A stretch of DNA of 64,000 nucleotides from contig CALYLW010000182.1 of assembly GCA_944989445.1 (NCBI GenBank), forward strand, positions 992,501 to 1,056,500, in the 5' to 3' direction. Below are positions 23,775 through 36,700 of the stretch, one piece after another (the stretch's first letter is position 1; every line of letters starts with the position of its first letter). Under the pieces are notes generated by a model. It saw only the letters and a list, made by a program, of their open reading frames with translations. It was not told the origin of the DNA and searched no databases. Source of the stretch: Ampullaceana balthica (lineage: Eukaryota > Mollusca > Gastropoda > Lymnaeidae). The position numbers and the translations under genes are program-made.

Positions 23775-26700
23775 CATATATACATATATATATATATATA
23801 CTAGCGTACACCCGTCAAAAATTACGGAAATTTTCAGCTGAAATCTATTTATTTTGAAAAAATGCAATTTTTTTAGGGCGCCTACGGCGCCGAACTTTTT
23901 CAAAAGCCCAACTAACTTGTCCTTGTTTGATAAATACGAAATATTAAACTTTCTGAAATGCACACAAAGTATTTTATAATTGGGGTTGTAGGGCGCCTGC
24001 GGCGCCACCTTTGTTTTTTGATTTTATAATTACCCATCATCAATAAATCCTCTTTTTACATTGTTCCCTTTTCCAAAATTAAAATATGAGCTAAAACAAT
24101 GACGTCAAATAATATTTTTTACAGCGTATCTTTAATTTGCACACCTTTCGATGCATTGGTGCAATAATTTGGTGCGCTGCTTTCTAAAATTAGTAGCGTC
24201 AGGACTTACTGACTGACACTACTTGCGTGACAATTGCAAATTATATAGTTTAATATATATATATATATATATATAATTTATTTTTAATATAAAAATTACA
24301 TTTAGGGCCCCGCAGTATTAACGTTGCACATGTACGTTTTTAGCCCTGCGGATTAAAATGTGGAGCATGATGGATATATCTATCAATATTTTTCAAGATC
24401 TTGTAAAATAGAATTTGAAATAAAGTCGTTAAAATTACCAAATCTAAATTAAACTGATTTGGGACTCTCGGCACCAAAGTAATTGATATTAGGAGTTCAA
24501 TTATTAAAAATGATCAAATATATTTTTACCATGTTTGGTCAAAACCCATCCATTAACCTAGTATCCAATGTTTATAAAAAAAAATATTTACCTTATATCA
24601 GGAAAAACAACAATTTGCCACCCTTCCCCCGATCCTTTAATATTTAAAAAAAATATGTCAGAAAACGTTGGTGGAGTGAACTTATCAACTTCCCAAAGTT
24701 TTATAGCGATCGGAAAAATAAAATAATATTTATAATGCGTATATAAGACAAAACGTAACTAATGGCCCCCGGACCGTTTCGATGCAAGATAAAACCTCCA
24801 AATATATGTTTATTTCAATCTGTATCAGATTGGATATATTTGTAATAATCTGTCAAAATGGAGTAAAATCGAATAGGGAATAAAATCTTAAACATTCTCG
24901 AAAAATAAAGATTGGATGCCCTAGGCGTCAAAGGAATGAGTTTATTGACCTATATTGTTTTATATTGCCTATACAGTTTTTTTGTACCCAGTTTGGTCAA
25001 GATCCATACATTTACCCAGTAGCTAACGCTAATGGATCCCATCCATCTCTTGTCCGAGATGCTAACGCAAATTTCGTGAAAGAATAGGGCTAATAAGCCA
25101 CCAGAGGACACACGTGGCGGCCTAACACTGGAAAAATATGATGAGAGTTGTTATCGTCGATAACGACGGACGAACAACAACAGCTAACGCTTAAAGCAAT
25201 TATTTTGTATAAATCATTTTAAGAAAAAAAAACACATTTTGATCCACCAGTGTTATTTTAAAAAAAAATAATCAGTTACCAACCCTTGATCGCATTTAAC
25301 AACTTCCCAAAGTTTCATGGTGATGTGATGAATAGTGTGATAAGGCAAAAAGGACATGCAGACAGACATAATTTCAATTGTGTATGTTAAATACGTAAGT
25401 ATATATAATTAGCGATTGAACCTGGAGATCATCTCAGCCCTTTTAACACTGAATTAGTTGCAAACGGCACTTGATTAGTGCAAACAAGTTAAGTCACCAG
25501 TTCCAAAAACAAATCAAATTATTTTTTTAATAAATTAATAAACAAACATAAATACATTAAGCCTCTTATTGTAGTGTAGGGACAGGCATAAAAACTGCAT
25601 CCTTTTCTTTAAATTTGAACTGTTTTTAATTTCAATAAAGTTACTCGTTTGAAATTAAAAATCTTTAATTAGTGGGTTAAATGATATTATGCACGAATAT
25701 TTCCTTAAAATGCATGCACCTGATCAAAAGGTTATTTATTTCCTTTGTAACTATCTATAGATTTTTATTATTTTTATTTTTTAATTCTTGTTCTAAGAGT
25801 AGCCCCTCGTCTCATTAATTTTCTCATATTGTTCTCCTTCATCTTCTAACTCGACAATCAGTCGATATTTCCATCTGTTGACAAATTGTTTTTTCGCGGA
25901 CGGTTCAGTTTTCAAGGATGGAAGAATAGTCCAGATAGTTTCAAGCTGTCTGGACCATGTGGAAAAGCATATACAAGAGCAAGCCACGATGCATAACTGG
26001 AGGTAAAACACATACGATCAAACCAGAATGGAAGTCGCAATATCTAGCTAAGTACTTCTCAAGGACATACTCTATAAGGGATCAGCCTTAAGCATACTTA
26101 CAAGACCCTCAACGGAACGTTGGAATGTAAGAATTGTATGTGTACAGATGACCTTGTATCTGTAATTCGTGAAAAACGGTTGTACACTGTAGAGCCGGTT
26201 ACACAAAGAATTGACTTATAAAGAGAAATAAGACAACTGATTGCACCTAGTGGTTAGCACGGAGAAAGCTCTCCGCTACATTTTTACAAATGGAAGAAAT
26301 GCTGTGAAACACGAGATTGTTCTTAACATCTTCACATCTTTTGGAAAAAGCTGATTTTTTTTATAACAACTAGTGAAGCTGGACCAGAGGCCCAGCTACA
26401 CAAACATGTATGTGAGTTATGCTCTAACGCTACAGATAAACTGTTCCTGATGAAGAATCGGACCATGAATAATGAAGAATACGAATATTGGCGTGACATA
26501 AGACTACTGTGTACAATTTTTCTCAGTATCACGAGAGGAGTCATTGACTACAACCTCCCCGTCAAGACCTTTATGAGCCAAACAACTATGTATGGACGAG
26601 ACATAATACAAAACTAAGTACTTTTTTATAATGCTGGGCGTTACGTACCACAACCACCACCGCCGTTGAAATTATGTTAGACGAAGAACCTATGACGCTA

Positions 26701-27743
26701 GGATGAGACAAGGCAAAAATAACCAGATTGGAGAGATACCGTAGATTGAAACACAGCGAATCCTACTTCATAATGCTACACCGATGGTTAAAGAGGACAC
26801 AACTGAAGAGACCTACATTCATGAATGCGGTCTGCGAACTAGAATACTCATTACCCATAACCAGGAACAGGGAAAGAATGCGCCTTGTCTGCGAAAGAGG
26901 ACCACATGAATTTTTTGTATTTCCTTAACTACTATTGGCACAGGCGATACTTTAGGAATTGAAGAGACCTGTACGGCGTGCTATTTGAAAACTCGCCGCC
27001 AAGACCAGATGGGGTAGAGCTGTCTAGAGCATGTGGAAAAGCATCTATCGATGCAGAGTTCGAGGCAATTCAAAGGTTCTGACAGAGGTGCGATGAAGCC
27101 AGGGCAGATAATTCTTTTTTTCCGAACGTTAATGTCTTTGCCGATTTTCGTATATTTCTCGAGCCCATAAGTCGATCCTCTGGAGGGGCAAAGATGGTCA
27201 GTGTTATTCTGCAGACAGTAGGTTGCATCCTGGAACTGGCGGATCAGTGGTCCTACAGATCATCTTCAGGCATGTCAAGGTGCAGCAAATCAAAAGGACA
27301 GATTTATTGGCGTGAAAAAGTGCATCTCAAAGAGGCAATTTGAGCAACGCTTGATCAAGCCAAACTAAAAATGTTTATATTTTTTGTCAATTTTAAATAT
27401 TCAAAATTCCGTTCGTTCTCCATTAAACAGTAATGTTGATTTTATGTAGCTTAAAATGATTTTTTATTAATTATTTTTAAAAAATAAGAAAAACTGAAAA
27501 ATAAATACATACCATGCACTTGAGGAAGAAACTTAGTATCACTTACACTTCTCATCACTTTACATCTAAATGGTAATTTGCTATTGTTTACGTTTGCAGT
27601 TAGTGCGTATTCTATTACAAATTTATATTCTCCAACTTTCAAACATGCGTAGGTAGATGTGTTGGTGCATTCCGAAAACAGATTAATAAAACGCTCCTGA
27701 AAATGTGTAAAAATGTGCATTAAAAAATTAAAATGTATATATA

Positions 27744-27788
<45 letters not shown>

Positions 27789-30700
27789 ATTTAAAGATTA
27801 CAACATTGAAAATTACTTTAAAGTGAAAATCGATAGCGCTTCTATATCTTAAGATATTAGCTGGCAATTTTTTTTAAAACGTTTATTGCCTCTATAATAA
27901 TTATATTTATATTTTAGGATCATTCATTGATTGTGCCTTTAAAAACATTAACAAAAATTAATAAATTGAATTAAAATATTTTAACGATTTACAAGAATAC
28001 AATGTATTATAAAAATATTAGCTGTAAAAAATAAAATATTTTAAAATTCAAAAGGAATTCCTCATAGCTTGACATGTCATACTAAAGTCAATATTGTGAA
28101 ATCATTACTGTTATACAGTTACAATTTATGAAGATCAATGTAAATTTGTAAAGAACTGACTGGAATAAATATTTTAACGAGATCAAATGATAATTTAAAA
28201 AAAAATTTCATAATCTTTGCTAGGTAAAACATATCATATTATACTGTGTTTAAACTAGATTAGAGAAGTCTGATTCATGGGAAAGAAATTATCTCTGACA
28301 AGCTGGTAATTTTAACTGTTGGTAGAAAACCTATATAATATCCTTTGTTAACACATGTTCGGCACCAAAATTTATGAAATTATTTTTGATTCCCCATATA
28401 ACATTGTTAATAGATAGATATGCTTTTAAATTAAATAAATCTCATTGTTTAATACAATTTTCAAATATTTTTTTTAAAATCAAAAATTTGTTATTTATTG
28501 CAGTACCTTACTTATCAAGCGTAATTTATCTTTTTGGCTTAAAACTTGGTAATCCAAATAAAATAAAATTGCTCTATTTTCCTGGATCCTGTTTTTAAAT
28601 AAATAAATCAATATGCACCGGCAAATACTTTGTGACATGTTTGAATGAAAAAGTTCCATCAAAATACCAGGCAACTCTGTCATCATCATCATGAGTCCCG
28701 TGACCGTTGTGGTCGTTGGGGGGAGCGTATAGATACATCAACAGATAACAATCTCCACATTTGCCTGTCTTGAGCTGCGGCCAATAATTCATTCAACCTT
28801 AGCCCTGTCCATTCTTTGATGTTGTCAAGACAACATTTCTGCTGTCGACCTCTTCACCGGCCCCCTTCTACAATGCCTTGATGGATGATTTTTGTCAGGG
28901 TATCATGTCACAGTACATGACCGAACCATGCCATCTTACGTCTCTTAATTGTTGTTATAATGGTTTCTTGGTGACTCTCAATGGATTTTTTTCTGTCCCA
29001 GACATATTCATTGGTCTTGTGTTCTAGATAAGAGATCTAGATAATTTTTCTCATTAATTTTTTAAAAAAATTGCTGCAGCTTGCTTTCACTGGTTGTAAT
29101 TAGTGTCCAGGTCTCACATACACTATGGAAAATGGTTTTAACGAAAGCTCTGTAAAGCCTGAGCTTTGTTGTAAGGCGAATGTTTTTGCTGTTCCATATT
29201 TGTATTAACTTCGTCATTTCTGCCTTTGAAGATTCTATCCTAATAGAATTTCAGCTTCACAAGTACCATCTCTAGATATAATGGCTCCTAGGTATTTAAA
29301 GGTGTGTACCTTGCCATACTGGCAACTAAAGTGTTAACAAAAATATATTGCTTTTCTCTTAGCTGATTTCTATTCAATATGCACTTTATCTGTCTTCAAC
29401 TTTGTCAGTGAGCTCCTGTAGTTCTTTACTGTTCCCAGCCGAAAAATCTATATCGTCAGCAAATCTGTGCATAATTGTCTTCAACCTATAGAGATGAAAG
29501 TCTGGTGATCACTGAGTGTTTCTTGCATGATTGTTAAACGAAGATATTGAACACGACAGATGAGAGAATACAACCTTGGCGGACTCAAATCGTCACTTTG
29601 AAGAAGTCCTCTACGCAGCCTTTAAATAGGACTGCACTGCTTGCTTGACTGTAGAGTTATTTGATCACCTTTACCAGCTCTTCTTCAATGTTGAAACTTC
29701 TCATAAATGCCAAAGTCCCCCGTGCCATACTCGATCAAAGTCTTTCATTAAGTCTGTGAAGTTATGATGGTAACTCTGCACAATATCATTAAAAAAAAAC
29801 AACCTAATAGTCTTCTTTCAATTAATTTCTGCGAGGTAGTAATCCAGACTCATTGAAATACTAAAATTTTTTTTTAAACTGAGATGGCAATGCAAAAAAA
29901 TATGAGGAGTCCACTTGTCAATTTTGGCGGGAATATGAGACACGCCCCTTTTCTGGTTTAAATGTTAAAGCTCTACAGTATCTCTTTGGTTTCGTATTTT
30001 AATACCTACTAAATACACTGTATTTTTATTATAAATAAAAATAATAAACACTTTAAAAAACAAGCTAGGTTGCTCAAACATCCATTAACAAATCCTTCTA
30101 AGATACCAGCCAATACCAGGTGTAGTTAATTTGAGAAGGAACCAATTACAATTTATTTTAATACCACTTGATCTTGTTTCCATAACAGTCAAGTTACCTA
30201 AACACGATGCTAGTCTTAGTGGAAATGACAACAAAGTCACTATCAAACAGGAAACAACAGAAACGAAGTTGATTTTAATTAAATTACAAAACTAATTTAT
30301 ATATTTTAGATTACATAAATTAGGACTAAGATTAGTCATAGAATTATCTTATCCGATCTTATTTTATCTGTTACAGACGCTCCTTCTGTGCAGAATATTA
30401 TTGCGTCCTACGCTTATCTATGGTTTGTGTTTAGTCCTGCATTTTTATTAGAGATTTAAATGTTGATAAAGTGTTTGTCCTGGTTTCTTCAGGCAACCAA
30501 TTCCACGCCCGAATTCCGGATAGGAAGAACGAAAATGTGTACGTGTTTGTTCTTGCATACGGAATAAGAAAGGTGTTTTTATCCTTATGTCTATCTTTGG
30601 GTTGTATTAAGTTATCTTTGTGTTGTATTTATAAATTAGAAATAATTGCTTTGTGTATGATTGCTACTTTACTCTTGGTATTTCTATCCTCTAGTGTTTC

Positions 30701-33700
30701 AAGGTTTAATGATTTAACTGACGGTGTTATTCTAGTCAGTTTTGAATATTCTCCAGTGATGAATCTGGCAGCTCTTTTTTGAATTTGTTCTAGTTTATCA
30801 ACGCTTTCTTTGGTGGATGTTTCCCATACAGAAGATGCATATTCTAGTACAGGTCTCACCAAAGTGAGGTAGCATTTTAGTTTTATATCTCTATTACATT
30901 TGTAAAAGTTTCTTTATATAAAGCCTAAGGTTTTGTTTGATTTTTTAATAACTTCATTGACATAGGGATTCCATGATAGTTTCTCATTTATTATGACTCC
31001 TAAGTATTTTGCATCTTTAGTCTGGGTCAGTTCTTTTCCATGAATGAAATATTTTGAGTTTATTAAATTTATTTATTTTGAGAATTAGGAACATAATAAT
31101 CTAGTTAAATACATTTTTGTTCATAGTTTACTGACACTAGTCACGACACGACGGTGACATAATTGGTGTGACATAATTGCTGTCGGGAATTCTCTTTGAT
31201 TCTAATTTTGTTTTCCTTAAACAATCTTATATAATAAAAGGCTAATCTCTGTCCCGTCATCTATAGCGATTGGCCTCTCAAACACACATGACTCCTACAG
31301 CCAATCATTTCAAGTTGCCGCGGACGTTCAAAACTAGTTATTTTTGTTGCAGTATTTCTTCCAAGACTTTATTTTGAGTTATGCGCGTTGGGATTTATAG
31401 TCAAAAGATGCGTTTGGATTTATAGTCAAAAGCCAATTTTTTACGAGTTATTTATTTTAACTATAATGAATAGTATTTTTGACGTGGAGCACATGTATGT
31501 CGGTCGAGACGGCTGTTGAATGGGAGTTACATGCCACCGAACGGTGGCGGAACGTCCTTGGACGGGCTTGGTTGCTCGTTAAATATAAAATCGTATTTTT
31601 ATTATAGACTATTATTGCGAGTGCTATAAGCACTAAGTGTAGCTTTGTTTAATTGTATTATTGTTACTGGTTCTCTTTCCTATTACAGTTGCTTATACAA
31701 ATTTTGATACTGATACTAATACTAATAGTAACATACTCTGTATACTATTAAAAATATATAACTACAGTATATACTCGTTCTAAACCCGTTCGTTCATAAG
31801 CCAAGCACACACACACTTTTGGAAGAGAAAAGTATTAAAAGTGTATAACCCGCTCGCAAGCGGACCCCCAAAAAATAATAGGACAGCTTAAACAAAATGG
31901 TACACATTTATTTTTTTAAAACTACAAGCTAAATCGGTCATTATGATTGTTAACCTTGTACTGCCTATCTTTGTCTTTGTGATTTTTGTTAGGCAAAAGT
32001 TACAGGTATTTAAAAAAAAATTATTTGGTAAACAGTGGCGAAAGCGCGTACATTAAAATTCGTTGTTGAAAACAAAATTTGTAAAACAATTTATTAAAAC
32101 GTGCACAAAAATAAATAAAATGATTAATAGACCTAAGTGCAGATGTTTAAAAATATATTATAGCTTCTGGTAGAGCAGTTTAATCTTGTAGAATGTAGAA
32201 AAGGACCTTGGCCTTGATGATCTACAATAACACCATCGATATTCAATATACATGCAGAAATACGTTAATGACCCGCTCGTAAGCCGACCACCCAACTTTT
32301 CCCCCTAGATTGTGTCCAAAAAAAGGTCGGCTTGCGAACGACTATATACGGTAACTATATTTTTGGGCAATAGACAATACAATTTGAAGTGTTAAAGAAA
32401 TCGCTTAGCCATTGAATTGATCGACAAGAAAAGTTTTCTTTTCCTGTTTCGTTTTGCACGTAAGGGACTAGAAATAATGTTTAAACTTTCCACATAACTT
32501 AAGTGATTATTACATTTTCAGAATACTTGTAAACATATACAACATGCGGAATTTTAAAAAAAGGACATGGGAACGATTTATTTTCATTGTAATGCAAGAA
32601 GTCATCCACCTTCCTTTAATGAACTATTATTGTCACATGATTTATATTTACTTGATGTTGGGTAAGTCGTCATAAACTAAATGTAAATGTTCAAAACATT
32701 ATAGTTTCCGGCAAATGCATCTTAGGCCGTCAAAACTGATAAGTAAGTAATTCTTTTAATGATTTTTTTTTGGTTAATATTTTTTTTTACATTTTCTGAA
32801 GGTTTCTTAAATGAGACAGTGTTAGAAACCATAATATTATTGAGCTGTAACATATTTTGCCTCTTCTGCTGGCAAAACAACGTCTACAACTCAAAACATA
32901 CATTATGAGAAATATATATCAAGAATAAAAATGTGTAAGTAATAGTTATTTCTTAGCTTCCTGGTAATGAGATGCTTTTAAATTGCCATCTTAAAACAAA
33001 ATGTAAATGTAGCGGGTAGTTCTTATTGATTTTTCTTACTTCAATTTAAAACAAATTATCAGATACCATCGAACTTGAAGTAATTGTCGTTAATTCCAAA
33101 GGCTCCAAATATTCTGCAAAATTTCGCATTTTATTGTTTTGTCTTATTCTCAAAGCACATCGCTGTAGGCATATTCATTTTTAGAGAAACCCATTTTTGA
33201 ATTGTTATTTACTTATATAATTTTTCGTTTGTAAATTACTCTAAATAAATTAAATATCCATACACATTTAGTTGCTAAACTTGTCAACAGTTGATTCATG
33301 TTAAACTAATTTCTAAATATAATGGTTAAAAGTTTTTTGTAATTCAAAAGCAAAAAAAAACACGTATTCATTGTTGAAAATAACAATATTTAAAGAGTTT
33401 CTTTTTATCACACTCTTGTTTCTATTTTGTTAGAACTATCCTTAAATTTCATAACATGGGGAACATCCTATAAACTTTTGCGACCATTTAAAGGCACATT
33501 GATCAGCTTCTCAGCTAGGGCTGTCAATATTGTTCAAAAATGCTGCCCGGGTACCCGTCCAAATTTCGAACGGGTACCCAACTTGTTTGAGTGCAAATCC
33601 ACCTTTAGAATTGGCTATTGGAACGTAAGAACAATGCACCAAATAGGAAATTGTGCCCAAGTGTGTAGCGAAATGAAAAACTACGACCTGGATATTCTTG

Positions 33701-36700
33701 GTATTAGTGAGGGTAGATGGACAAACGCAGGTAAACAACTCTTATTTAATGAAAATTTACACATAATCTACTCAGGAAGAAACGACGAACAACACTCAGA
33801 AGGTGTCGCAATCCTTATGACACACAGAGCTGAACGATCGCTCATCAGCTGGCAACTAGTCAATGAAAGGATAATAACAGCTAGATACCAATCAAAATAT
33901 TTCAAGCTATCTGTTATACAGTGCTATGCACCAACCAACGATTACACTGACGCCCAGAAAGATTCATTCTACAATCTGTTGACGGACACAATTAGTAAAA
34001 TACCAAAACATGATATTATTGTTGTGATGGGAGATTTTAATGCCAAAGTAGGCGTGGACAACAAAGGTATTGAAAGATGCATAGGAAAACATGGCATCGG
34101 GAACTTAAATCAAAATGGAGAAAGACTAATAGAATTTTGTCAACTATCAAATCTTGTGATAGCAAGCACCTTATTTCCCCATAAAGATATACATAAAAAT
34201 ACTTGGATCTCTCCGGATAATTGCACCAAAAACCAAATAGATCACTTCTGCATAAGTGCAAAATTTCGCTCATCAGTTCGAGACGTTAGAGCATACAGGG
34301 GAGCAGATATTGGCAGCGATCACAACCTCTGCATTGCCAAATTAAAAATGAGATTAAAACAATTGAAGGAACCAACAAAAAATAAGAAAATAGACTCCCA
34401 GCGACTTCAGTTAAAAGACATCCAGGCTGCTTACAATATCGAAATAAACAACAGATACGCAGCCCGGCCAACCCTAATAGACAATAACAATGCCTAAAAA
34501 AGACATCGAAACAAAATGGAACTTTCTTAAAAATACGATGAATATTGCAGCAACCAACGCAGCTGGCTTCAAACAGAGTAAGAAGAAGAAATGGATAAAC
34601 GAAAACACCTGGATAAAAATCCAAAAAAGAAAACAAATGAAGCTAAACCTTTTATCAGCAAGAACGTCTTCCTCATACGTAAGCAGAAAACAACGTTACG
34701 CACTGCTGGATAAAGAAGTGAAAGCTGATGCACGAAAAGACAAAAACAATTTTATAAGCAATCTGTCCGCGGAAGCAGAAATAGCATCAAAAACAGGTAA
34801 CAGCAAAACTTTATTTCACATTATGAGACAGCTGTGCAACCATCCACCCACAAAAAGTGCGCCTATCAAAGACACCAATGGCAAATTACTAGCATCAGAT
34901 GAAGAACAAAAACAAAGGTGGGCAGAACATTTCAAAGAAATATTAAACAGACCACAGCCAACAATTACCCCAGTTATTGGTGAAGAAGAGAACTTGTCTA
35001 TTTTAACTGCAGCATGTGAAAACTTCACAATTGAAGAACTAAAACAAGCCATCAGGAAGTTAAAAAACAACAAAGCAACTAGCGAAGATGAAATTTCAGG
35101 GGAAATGCTGAAGTCAGCAGATGAAAATGTTCTATAGCATTTATTGCTGTTATTCAATGATGTCTGGCAAAATGAATCCCCACCACAAGAATGGAAAAAC
35201 GGTGCCATCTTTAAACTGCCAAAAAAAGGCGATTTATCAGACTGCAACAATTGGCGTGGAATAACTTTACTATCTGTACCAGGAAAACTTTTTTGCAGTA
35301 TTCTACTAGAGAGAATAAAAAAGTCAATAGACGAAAGGCTCAGAGAAGAGCAAGCAGGCTTCAGACCTCATCGGTCATTATTGACCATATATTCACACTC
35401 AGAACTATCATCGAAGAATCTGTTGAATTTCAATCACAGCTCATCATAAATTTTGTTGATTTCCAAAAAGCGTTCGACAGCCTCCACCGACCTACGCTCT
35501 GGAAACTTCTTAACATCTATGGTTTCCCAACTAAATACGTGAACATTATAAAAGCTTTTTATGCAGATTCACTTTGCTGTGTGAAAACTGAAGCCGGAAA
35601 TTCTGACTGGTTCCCAGTTGAAACAGGTGTGAAGCAAGGATGTGTCATGTCCCCAATGTTATTTGGAATAGCAATTGATTGGGTCATGCGAAAATGCACG
35701 GATGCCGGATTAGGCATCAAATGGACCGAAAACAATACTTTGGAAGACCTTGACTTTGCAGATGACCTGGCTCTTATAAGCTCAACGCATCTGAACACCC
35801 AAGAAAAAACGGATCGTCTCCAGCACTTTTCAAATCAAATTGGTCTTCAAATCAACACAACCAAAACAAAAGTCATGGACCTCACCAACCAACCCAATGA
35901 TATTATACTTAATGACCAAACCATAGAGAAAGTAACCAACTTCACTTACTTAGGAAGCAAAATGTCATATGATGGAGATGCAACATCAGAGATAACGACT
36001 CGAATTGCGTTGGCGTCAAGTGCTTTTAACAAACTTACAAATATTTGGAGATCAAAGACACTTAGCAAACATATAAAACTTAGGCTATTTCAACTCTTGC
36101 GTAATCCCTGTACTAACATATGGATGTGAAAGCTGGAAATCCACTCAAGCTATAGAAAAGAAATTAGTTGCCTTCGAGAACAAATGCCTCCGAAAAATTT
36201 TGAATATAAAATGGAGTGATTTTAAATCAAATGAAACAATAAGAGAAGAAACCAACCAAGAATATGTGTCAACCTTTATAAGGAGAAGGCGTTGGAATTA
36301 TATCGGTCATGTTCTTCGAATGGACGAGAGAAGACTACCACGGCAGGCCTTCATATGGACACCAAAAGGCAAAAGAAAACAAGGAAGACCAAAAGAAACC
36401 CTACGTAGAACAATCAAAAGAGAAAGCTCAACCATGGGTCTAAGAAATAATCAAGACCTAATACAATTGGCGACGGATCGTCGTAAATGGAAATCAATGA
36501 CTTCTGCCCTATGTGCCGTCTTCGGCCCGAGAGGAACTAACTAACCCTGGTTACCCGATCGAAACATCACATAATTTTTCCCGTCATGACCGCTATACAA
36601 TGCTACCTAGCCACCTTCCATGCACCTCATTTCACACAGCAGCTACACGGCCGACGTCTTAGGGGCTGACCATAAATGATGTCAAGCAATTTTGGCCGAT

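Larger units (their letters stand above)
33590..36640 (+). mobile_element. RTE-type LINE, nearly full length, inactivated
   Basis: Endonuclease, linker and RT run in order on the plus strand. The coding end is TAA at 36542-36544, with a short 3' UTR after it. It lies in the intron between receptor exons 2 and 3 in antisense orientation. The exact termini and TSD could not be fixed. It is the best-preserved LINE coding region in the window. Confidence 0.85.

Noticed and set aside
23718..24008. Open frame with many Ile/Tyr residues
   Set aside because: It reads through an (AT)n microsatellite and has no domain.
33427..33597. N-terminal extension of the RTE endonuclease
   Set aside because: The frame crosses the hAT target duplication and terminal repeat, so it is not LINE sequence.
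35559..35798. Minus-strand open frame inside the RTE LINE
   Set aside because: A shadow of the reverse transcriptase frame.
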